Positions 42,214 to 53,290 of a stretch of 64,000 bases of DNA are shown piece by piece (positions within the stretch are counted from its first letter, which is position 1; the number at the start of each line of letters is the position of its first letter). The position numbers were made by a program, and so were the translations under genes. The DNA is taken from positions 1 to 64,000 of the forward strand of contig JAUIRK010000040.1 in NCBI GenBank assembly GCA_030549495.1, in the 5' to 3' direction. Source of the DNA: Nectonema munidae. Its lineage: Eukaryota > Nematomorpha > Nectonematoida > Nectonematidae. The notes below the pieces were generated by a model, which was given only the letters and a program-made list of their open reading frames with translations, was not told the DNA's origin and ran no database searches.

Positions 42214-44251
42214 GAGGTCTCCGGGTATTGGTTCGGATCCAGTTTTGCGTGTAGCTTCTAGAGAAGATATCTGCTGGGTTATCCTTGGTATTGACGTAGG
42301 CGCAGTTTCTTTGTAAGTGGTAAAACTTGCTCTCGTCGATGTCGATGAGTCTTGATACTATCCCATTTAGATCTGCTTCAGGAGAGCCGCCATTTTGAAC
42401 GCAAGCCAGAGCCACTATTGAGTCTGAAAAATATTTGGCTTTTTGGCCAAAGTATATACCTGCGATGGTCAGAGCTAGTAACTCTGTCATTGCTATTGGG
42501 AATTTTTCCGGTAGCTTTGCGATATAGTGTTCTTCTTTTGAGACGAAGGCTATTGTTTCAGGCGTTGCGTCGACGAATACTTTTAGGTGATTCGGTTCCG
42601 GCTCTTTCTCCATTGGGATCTTCTTGTCGACCATCTCCAAGGCTTTTGTCCATAGTCTCGCAGGGATGCACTTCTTCCTTATAGGGTTGAAGAGCGGCGA
42701 AAATCTTCTGCAAGTGTTCGGAATCGTGGCGAGATAGTATGTAATAAAACCCAGTAGCTTCTCATACATAACTTTGGGCGCGTCCATCTCCCATTGCAAT
42801 CCTGGGAGTGTTATGATGGCTTTGTTTAGGTTTACCTTTGTCTTTGGTAAGTATTCTAGGGATCTTTCGACTAGGTTTACTTGTATACCTAGATACTTTA
42901 TGTTTTGTGTAGGAATTGTTACGCTTTTTCTTGCATTGACTTTAATGTCATTTTCCGCCAGGAATAGCAGAAAGTCTTTGATGGTACGTTTACTTTCCTC
43001 TTCTGTGTGGTTGAGCACTAGGATGTCATCCAGGTACACCAGAATCTTGGCTTTGATGCTAGTGTAATAACTAAGGAAAACGCTTCGTAATTTGCATACC
43101 GTCTTTTGTAAAATTCCAGGTGAAAAGGCTGCGCCCATGGGTAACCTGTTGAACTGGTAACACGTATGTCCCAGTTTGAAAGCAAAGCATGGTTTGTACG
43201 CCTCTTGAATCTTTATTCCATAAAAGGCGTCTTGTAAATCCACTTTGCAGGCCCATGCGTATTCTACCGGAATGTTGCGTAGGAGTTTAGGTGCTGATAA
43301 AGCGAAGCTTGGTTTATCAAACAACTCTTTGGTAAAGCTAAAATTTGCTATAAAACGAAATTTACCGTTTTCTTTAGGAATTACGAAAACAGGTGAGAGG
43401 ATTTTCGCCTTATGGCATTCTTCAATCACTTTTGCTCCTAACAGAGCTGGGATAACCTTATTCGTTATGAATTTCTCTTGTGAGATAGGTAATCCTCTGA
43501 ATGATGAAAAGGAGAAGAAGGGATTTGGAGCTATTACCTTTGGAGCGTATCCGTATCTTAGGATTCTTCTGGTTGCCCTGTGTTTCATCCTTGTAGGTGT
43601 CTTCCATATAGTGGCTTGACATTCAAAGGTGGCGTCATCAGGAATCTCTTTAAGTTCTGATTTCTCCATGTTGCCATTTAGAAACTCTAGGTTTACTGGC
43701 GATTCCAGCATATCGATTTCCGATATGTTATCTTCGTTGTCTTCGGCTTGGTCTTTTGGAGATAAGATATCTGTGAAGATATCTCTCCATTCTTTAGGAT
43801 TAAATGCTTTCTTGTGTAGCAAGTATTCCAAGTTGGTGACCATTTTAATGCCAATGTCTGGTACTAAAGGTAGTGTCTTGACGTGTTTTACGAAGTCTTC
43901 TGGATTGTCGAAGGTTTTGTCTTCTGATGCTTCTATCAGGTCTTCTAGATGGTGATTGACTGTGGCAGTCTCCTGTGTAGGTGGGATCTCATCTAGGATC
44001 TTCCATAATTCTTCCTCGTCGAAGGAATCCTCGTTGGGAAGAGCATCTAGCCAAACGTCGTCTGCCTCGCTGTGTTCCGCAGGAACTTCGATAGGAGAAG
44101 CGATGGGCGTTGACATCAAGAATTTATCTATCGTGTTGGCTGATGCAATCGAGCTGAGCGAATCCGAACGCGATGTCCAGAGACTGGTCATGGACTCGGA
44201 TGAATAGGTGGAAGTTGGCGGGGAGGCGAAGCCCGAACTGACATTCTTCAT
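42209..44251 (-). CDS. pol, unit R4 (looks whole)
   Basis: 680 residues, same translation as R1 and R3. Confidence 0.87.
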   Translation of the reverse strand: MKNVSSGFASPPTSTYSSESMTSLWTSRSDSLSSIASANTIDKFLMSTPIASPIEVPAEHSEADDVWLDALPNEDSFDEEELWKILDEIPPTQETATVNHHLEDLIEASEDKTFDNPEDFVKHVKTLPLVPDIGIKMVTNLEYLLHKKAFNPKEWRDIFTDILSPKDQAEDNEDNISEIDMLESPVNLEFLNGNMEKSELKEIPDDATFECQATIWKTPTRMKHRATRRILRYGYAPKVIAPNPFFSFSSFRGLPISQEKFITNKVIPALLGAKVIEECHKAKILSPVFVIPKENGKFRFIANFSFTKELFDKPSFALSAPKLLRNIPVEYAWACKVDLQDAFYGIKIQEAYKPCFAFKLGHTCYQFNRLPMGAAFSPGILQKTVCKLRSVFLSYYTSIKAKILVYLDDILVLNHTEEESKRTIKDFLLFLAENDIKVNARKSVTIPTQNIKYLGIQVNLVERSLEYLPKTKVNLNKAIITLPGLQWEMDAPKVMYEKLLGFITYYLATIPNTCRRFSPLFNPIRKKCIPARLWTKALEMVDKKIPMEKEPEPNHLKVFVDATPETIAFVSKEEHYIAKLPEKFPIAMTELLALTIAGIYFGQKAKYFSDSIVALACVQNGGSPEADLNGIVSRLIDIDESKFYHLQRNCAYVNTKDNPADIFSRSYTQNWIRTNTRRPL

Positions 44252-44282
44252 GACGAAGGAATGCCAGCTCGCCGAAGATTTC

Positions 44283-44873
44283 TTATTTCTTCGGTCCCTT
44301 ACCCTGAAAGGGCTTCTTTCTCCTGTTCACTTTAGGTGCCATTGGTTCTTTCTTTGGTACCTCTACTCCAATATTCAGAGACGAGGAAGTGCCGAAATGT
44401 TTGGCTGCGGCTTCCCAAGTACTTTGGGCTGCCGCCACTGCCGTGGATGCACCTTGGTTTAGAAGCGCCGTGTCTTCATCAGAGAGATGCTCGAGTCCTT
44501 TTTGGACTAAATCGAACAATAAAATGATGAGGGAGTCTTTGGCGTTTCTCTTGTCCATTGGGAGTAGTTCATTGAACATCTTTATCTTCTCCCTTGCTAG
44601 TTCTTTAGGAGTGAATTTCGCGATCACGTCTGGGAAGTTTAGATCCGTTCTGGCATAGCCAGGCTCTGCCTTCATTTGCTTTAGCCAATTCGGGCAGTGC
44701 ACTCCCACGTGATCTGTGGAGCTTTCATCTCTCGCAGGCCTGTCCTGCACCTTCAAACTTGCTAGCTCTCTTTGCAGCATTGCCAGAGCATTTTCAATGA
44801 CGGAGAATCTGGCGTGAGCTGATCTCGTAGTCACTGATGTGGACGCTGTGGACTCATCATCTTTGCCTTGCAT
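44283..44873 (-). CDS. gag/core-like protein, unit R4 (looks whole)
   Basis: 196 residues; A93, M106, M178, a combination shared only with R6. Confidence 0.84.
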   Translation of the reverse strand: MQGKDDESTASTSVTTRSAHARFSVIENALAMLQRELASLKVQDRPARDESSTDHVGVHCPNWLKQMKAEPGYARTDLNFPDVIAKFTPKELAREKIKMFNELLPMDKRNAKDSLIILLFDLVQKGLEHLSDEDTALLNQGASTAVAAAQSTWEAAAKHFGTSSSLNIGVEVPKKEPMAPKVNRRKKPFQGKGPKK

Positions 44874-44982
44874 TGCCTGAGAGTCAGAGGTAAGTCTTGT
44901 AGGATTACTGTCAGGCGTGGAAACTTTTACTTCAGGAAAAAAGAGAAAACTGGTCGTGTTGGTTGCTACAGTCCTATTTATA
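44874..44982 (-). promoter_or_regulatory. Unit R4 leader
   Basis: TATAAATA at 44,982-44,975 (minus strand). Confidence 0.66.
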
Positions 44983-47020
44983 GAGGTCTCCGGGTATTGG
45001 TTCGGATCCAGTTTTGCGTGTAGCTTCTAGAGAAGATATCTGCTGGGTTATCCTTGGTATTGACGTAGGCGCAGTTTCTTTGTAAGTGGTAAAACTTGCT
45101 CTCGTCGATGTCGATGAGTCTTGATACTATCCCATTTAGATCTGCTTCAGGAGAGCCGCCATTTTGAACGCAAGCCAGAGCCACTATTGAGTCTGAAAAA
45201 TATTTGGCTTTTTGGCCAAAGTATATACCTGCGATGGTCAGAGCTAGTAACTCTGTCATTGCTATTGGGAATTTTTCCGGTAGCTTTGCGATATAGTGTT
45301 CTTCTTTTGAGACGAAGGCTATTGTTTCAGGCGTTGCGTCGACGAATACTTTTAGGTGATTCGGTTCCGGCTCTTTCTCCATTGGGATCTTCTTGTCGAC
45401 CATCTCCAAGGCTTTTGTCCATAGTCTCGCAGGGATGCACTTCTTCCTTATAGGGTTGAAGAGCGGCGAAAATCTTCTGCAAGTGTTCGGAATCGTGGCG
45501 AGATAGTATGTAATAAAACCCAGTAGCTTCTCATACATAACTTTGGGCGCGTCCATCTCCCATTGCAATCCTGGGAGTGTTATGATGGCTTTGTTTAGGT
45601 TTACCTTTGTCTTTGGTAAGTATTCTAGGGATCTTTCGACTAGGTTTACTTGTATACCTAGATACTTTATGTTTTGTGTAGGAATTGTTACGCTTTTTCT
45701 TGCATTGACTTTAATGTCATTTTCCGCCAGGAATAGCAGAAAGTCTTTGATGGTACGTTTACTTTCCTCTTCTGTGTGGTTGAGCACTAGGATGTCATCC
45801 AGGTACACCAGAATCTTGGCTTTGATGCTAGTGTAATAACTAAGGAAAACGCTTCGTAATTTGCATACCGTCTTTTGTAAAATTCCAGGTGAAAAGGCTG
45901 CGCCCATGGGTAACCTGTTGAACTGGTAACACGTATGTCCCAGTTTGAAAGCAAAGCATGGTTTGTACGCCTCTTGAATCTTTATTCCATAAAAGGCGTC
46001 TTGTAAATCCACTTTGCAGGCCCATGCGTATTCTACCGGAATGTTGCGTAGGAGTTTAGGTGCTGATAAAGCGAAGCTTGGTTTATCAAACAACTCTTTG
46101 GTAAAGCTAAAATTTGCTATAAAACGAAATTTACCGTTTTCTTTAGGAATTACGAAAACAGGTGAGAGGATTTTCGCCTTATGGCATTCTTCAATCACTT
46201 TTGCTCCTAACAGAGCTGGGATAACCTTATTCGTTATGAATTTCTCTTGTGAGATAGGTAATCCTCTGAATGATGAAAAGGAGAAGAAGGGATTTGGAGC
46301 TATTACCTTTGGAGCGTATCCGTATCTTAGGATTCTTCTGGTTGCCCTGTGTTTCATCCTTGTAGGTGTCTTCCATATAGTGGCTTGACATTCAAAGGTG
46401 GCGTCATCAGGAATCTCTTTAAGTTCTGATTTCTCCATGTTGCCATTTAGAAACTCTAGGTTTACTGGCGATTCCAGCATATCGATTTCCGATATGTTAT
46501 CTTCGTTGTCTTCGGCTTGGTCTTTTGGAGATAAGATATCTGTGAAGATATCTCTCCATTCTTTAGGATTAAATGCTTTCTTGTGTAGCAAGTATTCCAA
46601 GTTGGTGACCATTTTAATGCCAATGTCTGGTACTAAAGGTAGTGTCTTGACGTGTTTTACGAAGTCTTCTGGATTGTCGAAGGTTTTGTCTTCTGATGCT
46701 TCTATCAGGTCTTCTAGATGGTGATTGACTGTGGCAGTCTCCTGTGTAGGTGGGATCTCATCTAGGATCTTCCATAATTCTTCCTCGTCGAAGGAATCCT
46801 CGTTGGGAAGAGCATCTAGCCAAACGTCGTCTGCCTCGCTGTGTTCCGCAGGAACTTCGATAGGAGAAGCGATGGGCGTTGACATCAAGAATTTATCTAT
46901 CGTGTTGGCTGATGCAATCGAGCTGAGCGAATCCGAACGCGATGTCCAGAGACTGGTCATGGACTCGGATGAATAGGTGGAAGTTGGCGGGGAGGCGAAG
47001 CCCGAACTGACATTCTTCAT
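44978..47020 (-). CDS. pol, unit R5 (looks whole)
   Basis: 680 residues, same translation as R1, R3 and R4. Confidence 0.87.
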   Translation of the reverse strand: MKNVSSGFASPPTSTYSSESMTSLWTSRSDSLSSIASANTIDKFLMSTPIASPIEVPAEHSEADDVWLDALPNEDSFDEEELWKILDEIPPTQETATVNHHLEDLIEASEDKTFDNPEDFVKHVKTLPLVPDIGIKMVTNLEYLLHKKAFNPKEWRDIFTDILSPKDQAEDNEDNISEIDMLESPVNLEFLNGNMEKSELKEIPDDATFECQATIWKTPTRMKHRATRRILRYGYAPKVIAPNPFFSFSSFRGLPISQEKFITNKVIPALLGAKVIEECHKAKILSPVFVIPKENGKFRFIANFSFTKELFDKPSFALSAPKLLRNIPVEYAWACKVDLQDAFYGIKIQEAYKPCFAFKLGHTCYQFNRLPMGAAFSPGILQKTVCKLRSVFLSYYTSIKAKILVYLDDILVLNHTEEESKRTIKDFLLFLAENDIKVNARKSVTIPTQNIKYLGIQVNLVERSLEYLPKTKVNLNKAIITLPGLQWEMDAPKVMYEKLLGFITYYLATIPNTCRRFSPLFNPIRKKCIPARLWTKALEMVDKKIPMEKEPEPNHLKVFVDATPETIAFVSKEEHYIAKLPEKFPIAMTELLALTIAGIYFGQKAKYFSDSIVALACVQNGGSPEADLNGIVSRLIDIDESKFYHLQRNCAYVNTKDNPADIFSRSYTQNWIRTNTRRPL

Positions 47021-47051
47021 GACGAAGGAATGCCAGCTCGCCGAAGATTTC

Positions 47052-47642
47052 TTATTTCTTCGGTCCCTTACCCTGAAAGGGCTTCTTTCTCCTGTTCACT
47101 TTAGGTGCTATTGGTTCTTTCTTTGGTACCTCTACTCCAATATTCAGAGACGAGGAAGTGCCGAAATGTTTGGCTGCGGCTTCCCAAGTACTTTGGGCTG
47201 CCGCCACTGCCGTGGATGCACCTTGGTTTAGAAGCGCCGTGTCTTCATCAGAGAGATGCTCGAGTCCTTTTTGGACTAAATCGAACAATAAAATGATGAG
47301 GGAGTCTTTGGCGTTTCTCTTGTCCATTGGGAGTAGTTCATTGAACATCTTTATCTTCTCCCTTACTAGTTCTTTAGGAGTGAATTTCGCGATCACGTCT
47401 GGGAAGTTTAGATCCGTTCTGGCATAGCCAGGCTCTGCCTTCATTTGCTTTAGCCAATTCGGGCAGTGCACTCCCACGTGATCTGTGGAGCTTTCATCTC
47501 TCGCAGGCCTGTCCTGCACCTTCAAACTTGCTAGCTCTCTTTGCAGCATTGCCAGAGCATTTTCAATGACGGAGAATCTGGCGTGAGCTGATCTCGTAGT
47601 CACTGATGTGGACGCTGTGGACTCATCATCTTTGCCTTGCAT
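47052..47642 (-). CDS. gag/core-like protein, unit R5 (looks whole)
   Basis: 196 residues; V93, M106, I178. Confidence 0.84.
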   Translation of the reverse strand: MQGKDDESTASTSVTTRSAHARFSVIENALAMLQRELASLKVQDRPARDESSTDHVGVHCPNWLKQMKAEPGYARTDLNFPDVIAKFTPKELVREKIKMFNELLPMDKRNAKDSLIILLFDLVQKGLEHLSDEDTALLNQGASTAVAAAQSTWEAAAKHFGTSSSLNIGVEVPKKEPIAPKVNRRKKPFQGKGPKK

Positions 47643-47751
47643 TGCCTGAGAGTCAGAGGTAAGTCTTGTAGGATTACTGTCAGGCGTGGAAACTTTTACT
47701 TCAGGAAAAAAGAGAAAACTGGTCGTGTTGGTTGCTACAGTCCTATTTATA
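47643..47751 (-). promoter_or_regulatory. Unit R5 leader
   Basis: TATAAATA at 47,751-47,744 (minus strand). Confidence 0.66.
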
Positions 47752-49790
47752 GAGGTCTCCGGGTATTGGTTCGGATCCAGTTTTGCGTGTAGCTTCTAGA
47801 GAAGATATCTGCTGGGTTATCCTTGGTATTGACGTAGGCGCAGTTTCTTTGTAAGTGGTAAAACTTGCTCTCGTCGATGTCGATGAGTCTTGATACTATC
47901 CCATTTAGATCTGCTTCAGGAGAGCCGCCATTTTGAACGCAAGCCAGAGCCACTATTGAGTCTGAAAAATATTTGGCTTTTTGGCCAAAGTATATACCTG
48001 CGATGGTCAGAGCTAGTAACTCTGTCATTGCTATTGGGAATTTTTCCGGTAGCTTTGCGATATAGTGTTCTTCTTTTGAGACGAAGGCTATTGTTTCAGG
48101 CGTTGCGTCGACGAATACTTTTAGGTGATTCGGTTCCGGCTCTTTCTCCATTGGGATCTTCTTGTCGACCATCTCCAAGGCTTTTGTCCATAGTCTCGCA
48201 GGGATGCACTTCTTCCTTATAGGGTTGAAGAGCGGCGAAAATCTTCTGCAAGTGTTCGGAATCGTGGCGAGATAGTATGTAATAAAACCCAGTAGCTTCT
48301 CATACATAACTTTGGGCGCGTCCATCTCCCATTGCAATCCTGGGAGTGTTATGATGGCTTTGTTTAGGTTTACCTTTGTCTTTGGTAAGTATTCTAGGGA
48401 TCTTTCGACTAGGTTTACTTGTATACCTAGATACTTTATGTTTTGTGTAGGAATTGTTACGCTTTTTCTTGCATTGACTTTAATGTCATTTTCCGCCAGG
48501 AATAGCAGAAAGTCTTTGATGGTACGTTTACTTTCCTCTTCTGTGTGGTTGAGCACTAGGATGTCATCCAGGTACACCAGAATCTTGGCTTTGATGCTAG
48601 TGTAATAACTAAGGAAAACGCTTCGTAATTTGCATACCGTCTTTTGTAAAATTCCAGGTGAAAAGGCTGCGCCCATGGGTAACCTGTTGAACTGGTAACA
48701 CGTATGTCCCAGTTTGAAAGCAAAGCATGGTTTGTACGCCTCTTGAATCTTTATTCCATAAAAGGCGTCTTGTAAATCCACTTTGCAGGCCCATGCGTAT
48801 TCTACCGGAATGTTGCGTAGGAGTTTAGGTGCTGATAAAGCGAAGCTTGGTTTATCAAACAACTCTTTGGTAAAGCTAAAATTTGCTATAAAACGAAATT
48901 TACCGTTTTCTTTAGGAATTACGAAAACAGGTGAGAGGATTTTCGCCTTATGGCATTCTTCAATCACTTTTGCTCCTAACAGAGCTGGGATAACCTTATT
49001 CGTTATGAATTTCTCTTGTGAGATAGGTAATCCTCTGAATGATGAAAAGGGAGAAGAAGGGATTTGGAGCTATTACCTTTGGAGCGTATCCGTATCTTAG
49101 GATTCTTCTGGTTGCCCTGTGTTTCATCCTTGTAGGTGTCTTCCATATAGTGGCTTGACATTCAAAGGTGGCGTCATCAGGAATCTCTTTAAGTTCTGAT
49201 TTCTCCATGTTGCCATTTAGAAACTCTAGGTTTACTGGCGATTCCAGCATATCGATTTCCGATATGTTATCTTCGTTGTCTTCGGCTTGGTCTTTTGGAG
49301 ATAAGATATCTGTGAAGATATCTCTCCATTCTTTAGGATTAAATGCTTTCTTGTGTAGCAAGTATTCCAAGTTGGTGACCATTTTAATGCCAATGTCTGG
49401 TACTAAAGGTAGTGTCTTGACGTGTTTTACGAAGTCTTCTGGATTGTCGAAGGTTTTGTCTTCTGATGCTTCTATCAGGTCTTCTAGATGGTGATTGACT
49501 GTGGCAGTCTCCTGTGTAGGTGGGATCTCATCTAGGATCTTCCATAATTCTTCCTCGTCGAAGGAATCCTCGTTGGGAAGAGCATCTAGCCAAACGTCGT
49601 CTGCCTCGCTGTGTTCCGCAGGAACTTCGATAGGAGAAGCGATGGGCGTTGACATCAAGAATTTATCTATCGTGTTGGCTGATGCAATCGAGCTGAGCGA
49701 ATCCGAACGCGATGTCCAGAGACTGGTCATGGACTCGGATGAATAGGTGGAAGTTGGCGGGGAGGCGAAGCCCGAACTGACATTCTTCAT
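47747..49790 (-). pseudogene. pol, unit R6, broken
   Basis: The only right-array polymerase that does not look whole, with about one break; otherwise like R4. Given the near-identity of its neighbours, this could be a consensus error as easily as a real change. Confidence 0.82.
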
Positions 49791-49821
49791 GACGAAGGAA
49801 TGCCAGCTCGCCGAAGATTTC

Positions 49822-50412
49822 TTATTTCTTCGGTCCCTTACCCTGAAAGGGCTTCTTTCTCCTGTTCACTTTAGGTGCCATTGGTTCTTTCTTTGGTACC
49901 TCTACTCCAATATTCAGAGACGAGGAAGTGCCGAAATGTTTGGCTGCGGCTTCCCAAGTACTTTGGGCTGCCGCCACTGCCGTGGATGCACCTTGGTTTA
50001 GAAGCGCCGTGTCTTCATCAGAGAGATGCTCGAGTCCTTTTTGGACTAAATCGAACAATAAAATGATGAGGGAGTCTTTGGCGTTTCTCTTGTCCATTGG
50101 GAGTAGTTCATTGAACATCTTTATCTTCTCCCTTGCTAGTTCTTTAGGAGTGAATTTCGCGATCACGTCTGGGAAGTTTAGATCCGTTCTGGCATAGCCA
50201 GGCTCTGCCTTCATTTGCTTTAGCCAATTCGGGCAGTGCACTCCCACGTGATCTGTGGAGCTTTCATCTCTCGCAGGCCTGTCCTGCACCTTCAAACTTG
50301 CTAGCTCTCTTTGCAGCATTGCCAGAGCATTTTCAATGACGGAGAATCTGGCGTGAGCTGATCTCGTAGTCACTGATGTGGACGCTGTGGACTCATCATC
50401 TTTGCCTTGCAT
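49822..50412 (-). CDS. gag/core-like protein, unit R6 (looks whole)
   Basis: 196 residues; A93, M106, M178, as in R4. Confidence 0.84.
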   Translation of the reverse strand: MQGKDDESTASTSVTTRSAHARFSVIENALAMLQRELASLKVQDRPARDESSTDHVGVHCPNWLKQMKAEPGYARTDLNFPDVIAKFTPKELAREKIKMFNELLPMDKRNAKDSLIILLFDLVQKGLEHLSDEDTALLNQGASTAVAAAQSTWEAAAKHFGTSSSLNIGVEVPKKEPMAPKVNRRKKPFQGKGPKK

Positions 50413-50521
50413 TGCCTGAGAGTCAGAGGTAAGTCTTGTAGGATTACTGTCAGGCGTGGAAACTTTTACTTCAGGAAAAAAGAGAAAACTGGTCGTGTTG
50501 GTTGCTACAGTCCTATTTATA
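50413..50521 (-). promoter_or_regulatory. Unit R6 leader
   Basis: TATAAATA at 50,521-50,514 (minus strand). Confidence 0.66.
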
Positions 50522-52559
50522 GAGGTCTCCGGGTATTGGTTCGGATCCAGTTTTGCGTGTAGCTTCTAGAGAAGATATCTGCTGGGTTATCCTTGGTATT
50601 GACGTAGGCGCAGTTTCTTTGTAAGTGGTAAAACTTGCTCTCGTCGATGTCGATGAGTCTTGATACTATCCCATTTAGATCTGCTTCAGGAGAGCCGCCA
50701 TTTTGAACGCAAGCCAGAGCCACTATTGAGTCTGAAAAATATTTGGCTTTTTGGCCAAAGTATATACCTGCGATGGTCAGAGCTAGTAACTCTGTCATTG
50801 CTATTGGGAATTTTTCCGGTAGCTTTGCGATATAGTGTTCTTCTTTTGAGACGAAGGCTATTGTTTCAGGCGTTGCGTCGACGAATACTTTTAGGTGATT
50901 CGGTTCCGGCTCTTTCTCCATTGGGATCTTCTTGTCGACCATCTCCAAGGCTTTTGTCCATAGTCTCGCAGGGATGCACTTCTTCCTTATAGGGTTGAAG
51001 AGCGGCGAAAATCTTCTGCAAGTGTTCGGAATCGTGGCGAGATAGTATGTAATAAAACCCAGTAGCTTCTCATACATAACTTTGGGCGCGTCCATCTCCC
51101 ATTGCAATCCTGGGAGTGTTATGATGGCTTTGTTTAGGTTTACCTTTGTCTTTGGTAAGTATTCTAGGGATCTTTCGACTAGGTTTACTTGTATACCTAG
51201 ATACTTTATGTTTTGTGTAGGAATTGTTACGCTTTTTCTTGCATTGACTTTAATGTCATTTTCCGCCAGGAATAGCAGAAAGTCTTTGATGGTACGTTTA
51301 CTTTCCTCTTCTGTGTGGTTGAGCACTAGGATGTCATCCAGGTACACCAGAATCTTGGCTTTGATGCTAGTGTAATAACTAAGGAAAACGCTTCGTAATT
51401 TGCATACCGTCTTTTGTAAAATTCCAGGTGAAAAGGCTGCGCCCATGGGTAACCTGTTGAACTGGTAACACGTATGTCCCAGTTTGAAAGCAAAGCATGG
51501 TTTGTACGCCTCTTGAATCTTTATTCCATAAAAGGCGTCTTGTAAATCCACTTTGCAGGCCCATGCGTATTCTACCGGAATGTTGCGTAGGAGTTTAGGT
51601 GCTGATAAAGCGAAGCTTGGTTTATCAAACAACTCTTTGGTAAAGCTAAAATTTGCTATAAAACGAAATTTACCGTTTTCTTTAGGAATTACGAAAACAG
51701 GTGAGAGGATTTTCGCCTTATGGCATTCTTCAATTACTTTTGCTCCTAACAGAGCTGGGATAACCTTATTCGTTATGAATCTCTCTTGTGAGATAGGTAA
51801 TCCTCTGAAAGATGAAAAGGAGAAGAAGGGATTTGGAGCTATTACCTTTGGAGCGTATCCGTATCTTAGGATTCTTCTGGTTGCCCTGTGTTTCATCCTT
51901 GTAGGTGTCTTCCATATAGTGGCTTGACATTCAAAGGTGGCGTCATCAGGAATCTCTTTAAGTTCTGATTTCTCCATGTTGCCATTTAGAAACTCTAGGT
52001 TTACTGGCGATTCCAGCATATCGATTTCCGATATGTTATCTTCGTTGTCTTCGGCTTGGTCTTTTGGAGATAAGATATCTGTGAAGATATCTCTCCATTC
52101 TTTAGGATTAAATGCTTTCTTGTGTAGCAAGTATTCCAAGTTGGTGACCATTTTAATGCCAATGTCTGGTACTAAAGGTAGTGTCTTGACGTGTTTTACG
52201 AAGTCTTCTGGATTGTCGAAGGTTTTGTCTTCTGATGCTTCTATCAGGTCTTCTAGATGGTGATTGACTGTGGCAGTCTCCTGTGTAGGTGGGATCTCAT
52301 CTAGGATCTTCCATAATTCTTCCTCGTCGAAGGAATCCTCGTTGGGAAGAGCATCTAGCCAAACGTCGTCTGCCTCGCTGTGTTCCGCAGGAACTTCGAT
52401 AGGAGAAGCGATGGGCGTTGACATCAAGAATTTATCTATCGTGTTGGCTGATGCAATCGAGCTGAGCGAATCCGAACGCGATGTCCAGAGACTGGTCATG
52501 GACTCGGATGAATAGGTGGAAGTTGGCGGGGAGGCGAAGCCCGAACTGACATTCTTCAT
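50517..52559 (-). CDS. pol, unit R7 (looks whole)
   Basis: 680 residues with R260, as in R2. Confidence 0.87.
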   Translation of the reverse strand: MKNVSSGFASPPTSTYSSESMTSLWTSRSDSLSSIASANTIDKFLMSTPIASPIEVPAEHSEADDVWLDALPNEDSFDEEELWKILDEIPPTQETATVNHHLEDLIEASEDKTFDNPEDFVKHVKTLPLVPDIGIKMVTNLEYLLHKKAFNPKEWRDIFTDILSPKDQAEDNEDNISEIDMLESPVNLEFLNGNMEKSELKEIPDDATFECQATIWKTPTRMKHRATRRILRYGYAPKVIAPNPFFSFSSFRGLPISQERFITNKVIPALLGAKVIEECHKAKILSPVFVIPKENGKFRFIANFSFTKELFDKPSFALSAPKLLRNIPVEYAWACKVDLQDAFYGIKIQEAYKPCFAFKLGHTCYQFNRLPMGAAFSPGILQKTVCKLRSVFLSYYTSIKAKILVYLDDILVLNHTEEESKRTIKDFLLFLAENDIKVNARKSVTIPTQNIKYLGIQVNLVERSLEYLPKTKVNLNKAIITLPGLQWEMDAPKVMYEKLLGFITYYLATIPNTCRRFSPLFNPIRKKCIPARLWTKALEMVDKKIPMEKEPEPNHLKVFVDATPETIAFVSKEEHYIAKLPEKFPIAMTELLALTIAGIYFGQKAKYFSDSIVALACVQNGGSPEADLNGIVSRLIDIDESKFYHLQRNCAYVNTKDNPADIFSRSYTQNWIRTNTRRPL

Positions 52560-52590
52560 GACGAAGGAATGCCAGCTCGCCGAAGATTTC

Positions 52591-53181
52591 TTATTTCTTC
52601 GGTCCCTTACCCTGAAAGGGCTTCTTTCTCCTGTTCACTTTAGGTGCTATTGGTTCTTTCTTTGGTACCTCTACTCCAATATTCAGAGACGAGGAAGTGC
52701 CGAAATGTTTGGCTGCGGCTTCCCAAGTACTTTGGGCTGCCGCCACTGCCGTGGATGCACCTTGGTTTAGAAGCGCCGTGTCTTCATCAGAGAGATGCTC
52801 GAGTCCTTTTTGGACTAAATCGAACAATAAAATGATGAGGGAGTCTTTGGCGTTTCTCTTGTCCATTGGGAGTAGTTCATTGAACATCTTTATCTTCTCC
52901 CTTACTAGTTCTTTAGGAGTGAATTTCGCGATCACGTCTGGGAAGTTTAGATCCGTTCTGGCATAGCCAGGCTCTGCCTTCATTTGCTTTAGCCAATTCG
53001 GGCAGTGCACTCCCACGTGATCTGTGGAGCTTTCATCTCTCGCAGGCCTGTCCTGCACCTTCAAACTTGCTAGCTCTCTTTGCAGCATTGCCAGAGCATT
53101 TTCAATGACGGAGAATCTGGCGTGAGCTGATCTCGTAGTCACTGATGTGGACGCTGTGGACTCATCATCTTTGCCTTGCAT
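52591..53181 (-). CDS. gag/core-like protein, unit R7 (looks whole)
   Basis: 196 residues; V93, M106, I178, same as R2 and R5. Confidence 0.84.
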   Translation of the reverse strand: MQGKDDESTASTSVTTRSAHARFSVIENALAMLQRELASLKVQDRPARDESSTDHVGVHCPNWLKQMKAEPGYARTDLNFPDVIAKFTPKELVREKIKMFNELLPMDKRNAKDSLIILLFDLVQKGLEHLSDEDTALLNQGASTAVAAAQSTWEAAAKHFGTSSSLNIGVEVPKKEPIAPKVNRRKKPFQGKGPKK

Positions 53182-53290
53182 TGCCTGAGAGTCAGAGGTA
53201 AGTCTTGTAGGATTACTGTCAGGCGTGGAAACTTTTACTTCAGGAAAAAAGAGAAAACTGGTCGTGTTGGTTGCTACAATCCTATTTATA
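53182..53290 (-). promoter_or_regulatory. Unit R7 leader (outermost)
   Basis: TATAAATA at 53,290-53,283 (minus strand). This is the first complete leader of the right array. Confidence 0.66.

Noticed and set aside
33902-53181. Antisense frames of 80-133 codons recurring in every unit of the arrays
   Set aside because: They repeat only because the units repeat, have no recognisable domains, and lie wholly opposite gag or pol. Treated as shadows.
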